A stretch of 64,000 nucleotides of DNA from Pseudomonadota bacterium (lineage in GTDB: Bacteria > Pseudomonadota > Gammaproteobacteria > Burkholderiales > Ferrovaceae): NCBI GenBank assembly GCA_021811145.1, contig JAJZPN010000001.1, positions 62,001 to 126,000 of the forward strand, in the 5' to 3' direction. Position 1 is the stretch's first letter, and each line of letters begins with the position of its first letter. The position numbers and the translations under genes were made by a program. This document shows positions 61,827 to 64,000 of the stretch, in pieces. The notes beneath the pieces were generated by a model. That model did no database searches, had not been told where the DNA came from, and worked only from the letters and a program-made list of their open reading frames with translations.

Positions 61827-64000
61827 TAAGGTTTATCTCCATTACTCTTTAAGCCCGGTAGAGGGATAGCTGTTGGTGTCTCATTCGCCTTTTGAGGATT
61901 AATAAAAGTACTACCACCCTGATTACTTTTAGGTAAAGGGGTTAGAGTTTCATTAGATAGTACACGTACATGCTGTTTAAATGTATCTCGTACTTCCTTT
62001 ATTAAGTTGTACCGATCATTCGTTACACTATCACTTTGCTCTGTATCACGAATAATATATGGTCTTAAAAAGAGCATTAGATTCTCTTTAACGCGTGTTT
62101 TAGCTTCGTAGCGAAACAACCCTCCTAATATAGGGATATCACCTAAAAAAGGTGTTTTCTCTTCTGTGTCTTGATAACTATCAGATAATAAACCTCCTAA
62201 AGCAATTAACTGGCCATCTTCTACCAGCACATTTGATTCAAGAGAACGTTTATTATATGTAGGTCCATAGGCATTATTAGTTGTTGCAGGATCAATCGTC
62301 GAAGATTCTTCATATATTTGTAATTTCACCAACCCCCCTTCAGAGATTTGTGGTTTTATTTTCAATATCAAACCAATATCTTGTCGATCAACTGTGGTAA
62401 ATGGTGCGACGGTTGATAAACCCGTTGTCTGAGCATACTGGCCAGTTACAAAAGGAACATTGGTCGCAATAATGATCTGTGCAATTTCATTATCAAGGGT
62501 AAGTAAGTTAGGGGTTGATAAAACATTTACCCCTGTTATGGTACTTACAGCTCGAGCTAATCCGGCAAGAGTAGGTGTACCGTTATAAGTATGTAATATA
62601 CCAACGTTCGTTCCTGGAGCAGGTAATACAGTTGAACTGGTCGCTGTAGCACCTAATGAACTTAGAGCTCCTGCACTGGTACCTAATGTGGTAATGTTGC
62701 CACCAGGTACAGATGCATTAAAGTTTGTACCCACAAAGGTTTGGGTTGACCCACCACCTAACAGTGCTTGCAATTGAACGCCAAATTCTTGTGCTTTGTT
62801 ATCAGCCACTTCAACAATCATTGACTCCACATATATTTGTGCACGACGTGAATCTAATTTATCAATCACATTGCGCAGGTTGTTATAAACATGTTCATTG
62901 GCTGTGATAATGATTGAATTGGTTGTAGGATCAGCTTGAATCATACCAGCGGGTAATGTCCCAGATTGCCCAGATCCCGCCCCACCTCCTCCCGTACCAA
63001 CACCTGAACTCGCTGTTGTATCTATTGCTGGGGCTCCAACCATTGGATTTGTGGCCGCTGAAGAAGTAGGAGTTACTCCTCCATTAGAAGTACTACTAGT
63101 AGCATTAGAACCAACTCCCGTAGATATTCCACCCATTCCACCACCTGGCGCGAAAGATGGTGTAGAAGGTGCCTTCAAAACGCTAGTATCCATTGAAATG
63201 ATTCCACGCAATGTTTGAGCTAATTTAATGGCTTCAGCATTTTTCAGAGGAACAACCCAAATATTGCCTGGTCTTACGCTTTCTACATCAAGCTTTTCTA
63301 TTAAAGCTTTTATCTCATTTGCTCTTGTTAACGTGGGGGCTCTTAAAATAATATTATTAGTTCTAGTATCAGGAGTTGCTGTTATAGATAAATTGGGCTC
63401 ATTATTTGCGCCTTTTATTTGTCCTAATTTATTAATTAATTGTGCAATATCGATAGCTAAACCATTTTTAATCGGTATAACCTGTACTTCGTTGGATAAG
63501 GGAGTATCAATAGCTTGAATAATACGTTGTATACGGCGCAGGTTTTCAGCATAATCTGTAACGACTAAAGTATTGTTTGCAGGATAGGCAGTAATACTGT
63601 TATTTGCCGAAATTAGAGGGCGTAGAACTGGAATGAGGTTATTCGCCGATTCATACTTTAATCGAAATACCTGAGTTAATAACTGATCCCCTGGTGGAGC
63701 AACCTGCACCTGTCCTCCGGTTCCTGCTGCATCAACTGCTACTTGAGATCCTTGAAGTTTAGCATCCGCCTCAGGGACGACCTTATATCCATTACTTGAT
63801 TCAATAAGCGCATAACCTTGAAGGCGAAGTGTTGCAGCCAAAGTAGATAACGTCTCCTTTTTAGTTAAAGGATGCTCGCTTGTCAGAGTAATAGTCCCTT
63901 TTACTCTTGGGTCAATCAGAATTGTCTTATTCACAGCTTCTGCCACAGCTTTAATCACACCTTGTATGTCTGCATCTGTGAAGTTTAAACGAATCAAATC
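61826..64000 (-). CDS. gspD: Type II secretin GspD (5' end outside window)
   Basis: Outer-membrane secretin channel of type II secretion; about 724 residues are visible and the true start and signal peptide lie beyond the right edge. The N0 domain begins with [19 protein letters not shown] at the edge; N1-N3 domains follow (for example [18 protein letters not shown]). The secretin core shows [20 protein letters not shown] and [11 protein letters not shown] long Ser/Gly/Thr-rich insert interrupts N3. The Leu codon near the edge is not a start. It overlaps gspE by one base. Confidence 0.93.
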   Translation of the reverse strand, partial: DLIRLNFTDADIQGVIKAVAEAVNKTILIDPRVKGTITLTSEHPLTKKETLSTLAATLRLQGYALIESSNGYKVVPEADAKLQGSQVAVDAAGTGGQVQVAPPGDQLLTQVFRLKYESANNLIPVLRPLISANNSITAYPANNTLVVTDYAENLRRIQRIIQAIDTPLSNEVQVIPIKNGLAIDIAQLINKLGQIKGANNEPNLSITATPDTRTNNIILRAPTLTRANEIKALIEKLDVESVRPGNIWVVPLKNAEAIKLAQTLRGIISMDTSVLKAPSTPSFAPGGGMGGISTGVGSNATSSTSNGGVTPTSSAATNPMVGAPAIDTTASSGVGTGGGGAGSGQSGTLPAGMIQADPTTNSIIITANEHVYNNLRNVIDKLDSRRAQIYVESMIVEVADNKAQEFGVQLQALLGGGSTQTFVGTNFNASVPGGNITTLGTSAGALSSLGATATSSTVLPAPGTNVGILHTYNGTPTLAGLARAVSTITGVNVLSTPNLLTLDNEIAQIIIATNVPFVTGQYAQTTGLSTVAPFTTVDRQDIGLILKIKPQISEGGLVKLQIYEESSTIDPATTNNAYGPTYNKRSLESNVLVEDGQLIALGGLLSDSYQDTEEKTPFLGDIPILGGLFRYEAKTRVKENLMLFLRPYIIRDTEQSDSVTNDRYNLIKEVRDTFKQHVRVLSNETLTPLPKSNQGGSTFINPQKANETPTAIPLPGLKSNGDKP
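62958..63176 (-). repeat. Ser/Gly/Thr-rich low-complexity insert in GspD
   Basis: About 73 residues made almost only of Gly, Ser, Thr, Ala, Pro, Asn and Val sit inside the N3 region between [12 protein letters not shown] and the next conserved segment. Many betaproteobacterial secretins carry inserts here, and this one is long. It is likely a disordered loop. Confidence 0.6.

Noticed and set aside
1-64000. CRISPR array, prophage or insertion sequence
   Set aside because: No regularly spaced repeats, cas genes, integrase, transposase or phage structural genes were seen on either strand.

Overview
The window is AT-rich, gene-dense bacterial chromosome with no insertion sequence, prophage or CRISPR array that I can recognise. 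The gene content points to a proteobacterium, most likely a low-GC betaproteobacterium living in lit, probably fresh, water: ubiquinone synthesis (ubiC), type II secretion in gspD-E-F order, polyhydroxybutyrate (PHB) mobilisation, MipA/TolC outer-membrane proteins, LexA and Fur boxes, and several photolyases. Genus and class are inferences from gene content, not from a marker gene.

Layout. 0-6 kb: fluoride channel crcB, a LexA-boxed umuDC operon whose UmuD is shortened and lacks its protease dyad, and a minus-strand unit of an iron-sulfur (6-4) photolyase followed by molybdate transporter modABC. 6-14 kb: two small membrane proteins, a complete liv-type ABC importer, OsmC, an MFS exporter and a spermidine-synthase-like protein. 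14-18 kb: MipA, then a TerY-P triad (VWA protein, PP2C phosphatase, kinase) with a fourth membrane-protein gene. 18-26 kb: alcohol dehydrogenase, flavodoxin, BON lipoprotein, membrane-anchored glutamate-synthase-like protein, phasin and PHB depolymerase, DsbA-like and DCC thiol proteins, and an SRAP abasic-site protein. 26-30 kb: tRNA-Ser(CGA), ABC-F ATPase Uup, an outer-membrane protein and a cupredoxin-fold protein behind two Fur boxes, and tRNA-Arg(CCT).

30-37 kb: a photobiology region. A BLUF photoreceptor and two small membrane proteins lie downstream of a tight six-gene operon: quinone oxidoreductase, TerC, FAD oxidoreductase, photolyase, a 47-residue DUF2256 zinc-finger-like protein and a DASH cryptochrome. 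37-47 kb: ubiC, a sigma-54-type promoter before an ammonium transporter, a second HAAT-type ABC importer with a permease-ATPase fusion, and an MFS transporter divergent from a CoA-transferase/HMG-CoA-lyase pair. 47-64 kb: cytochrome c, TolC, two tiny membrane proteins, a fluoroacetate-dehalogenase-like hydrolase, tRNA-Glu(TTC), PAP2 phosphatase and two PMT-type glycosyltransferases, an RhlE helicase with an arginine-rich repeat tail, NAD-isocitrate dehydrogenase, a repeat-containing lipoprotein, and gspF-E-D. gspD runs off the right edge.

How the genes fit together: many serve repair or tolerance of light and DNA damage (three photolyase/cryptochrome classes, BLUF, Pol V, SRAP). Others import nitrogen and organic compounds (liv, HAAT, amt, molybdate). 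No gene for a classical DNA-binding transcription regulator was recognised in the 64 kb; regulation is visible only as binding-site-like motifs and intercistronic hairpins.
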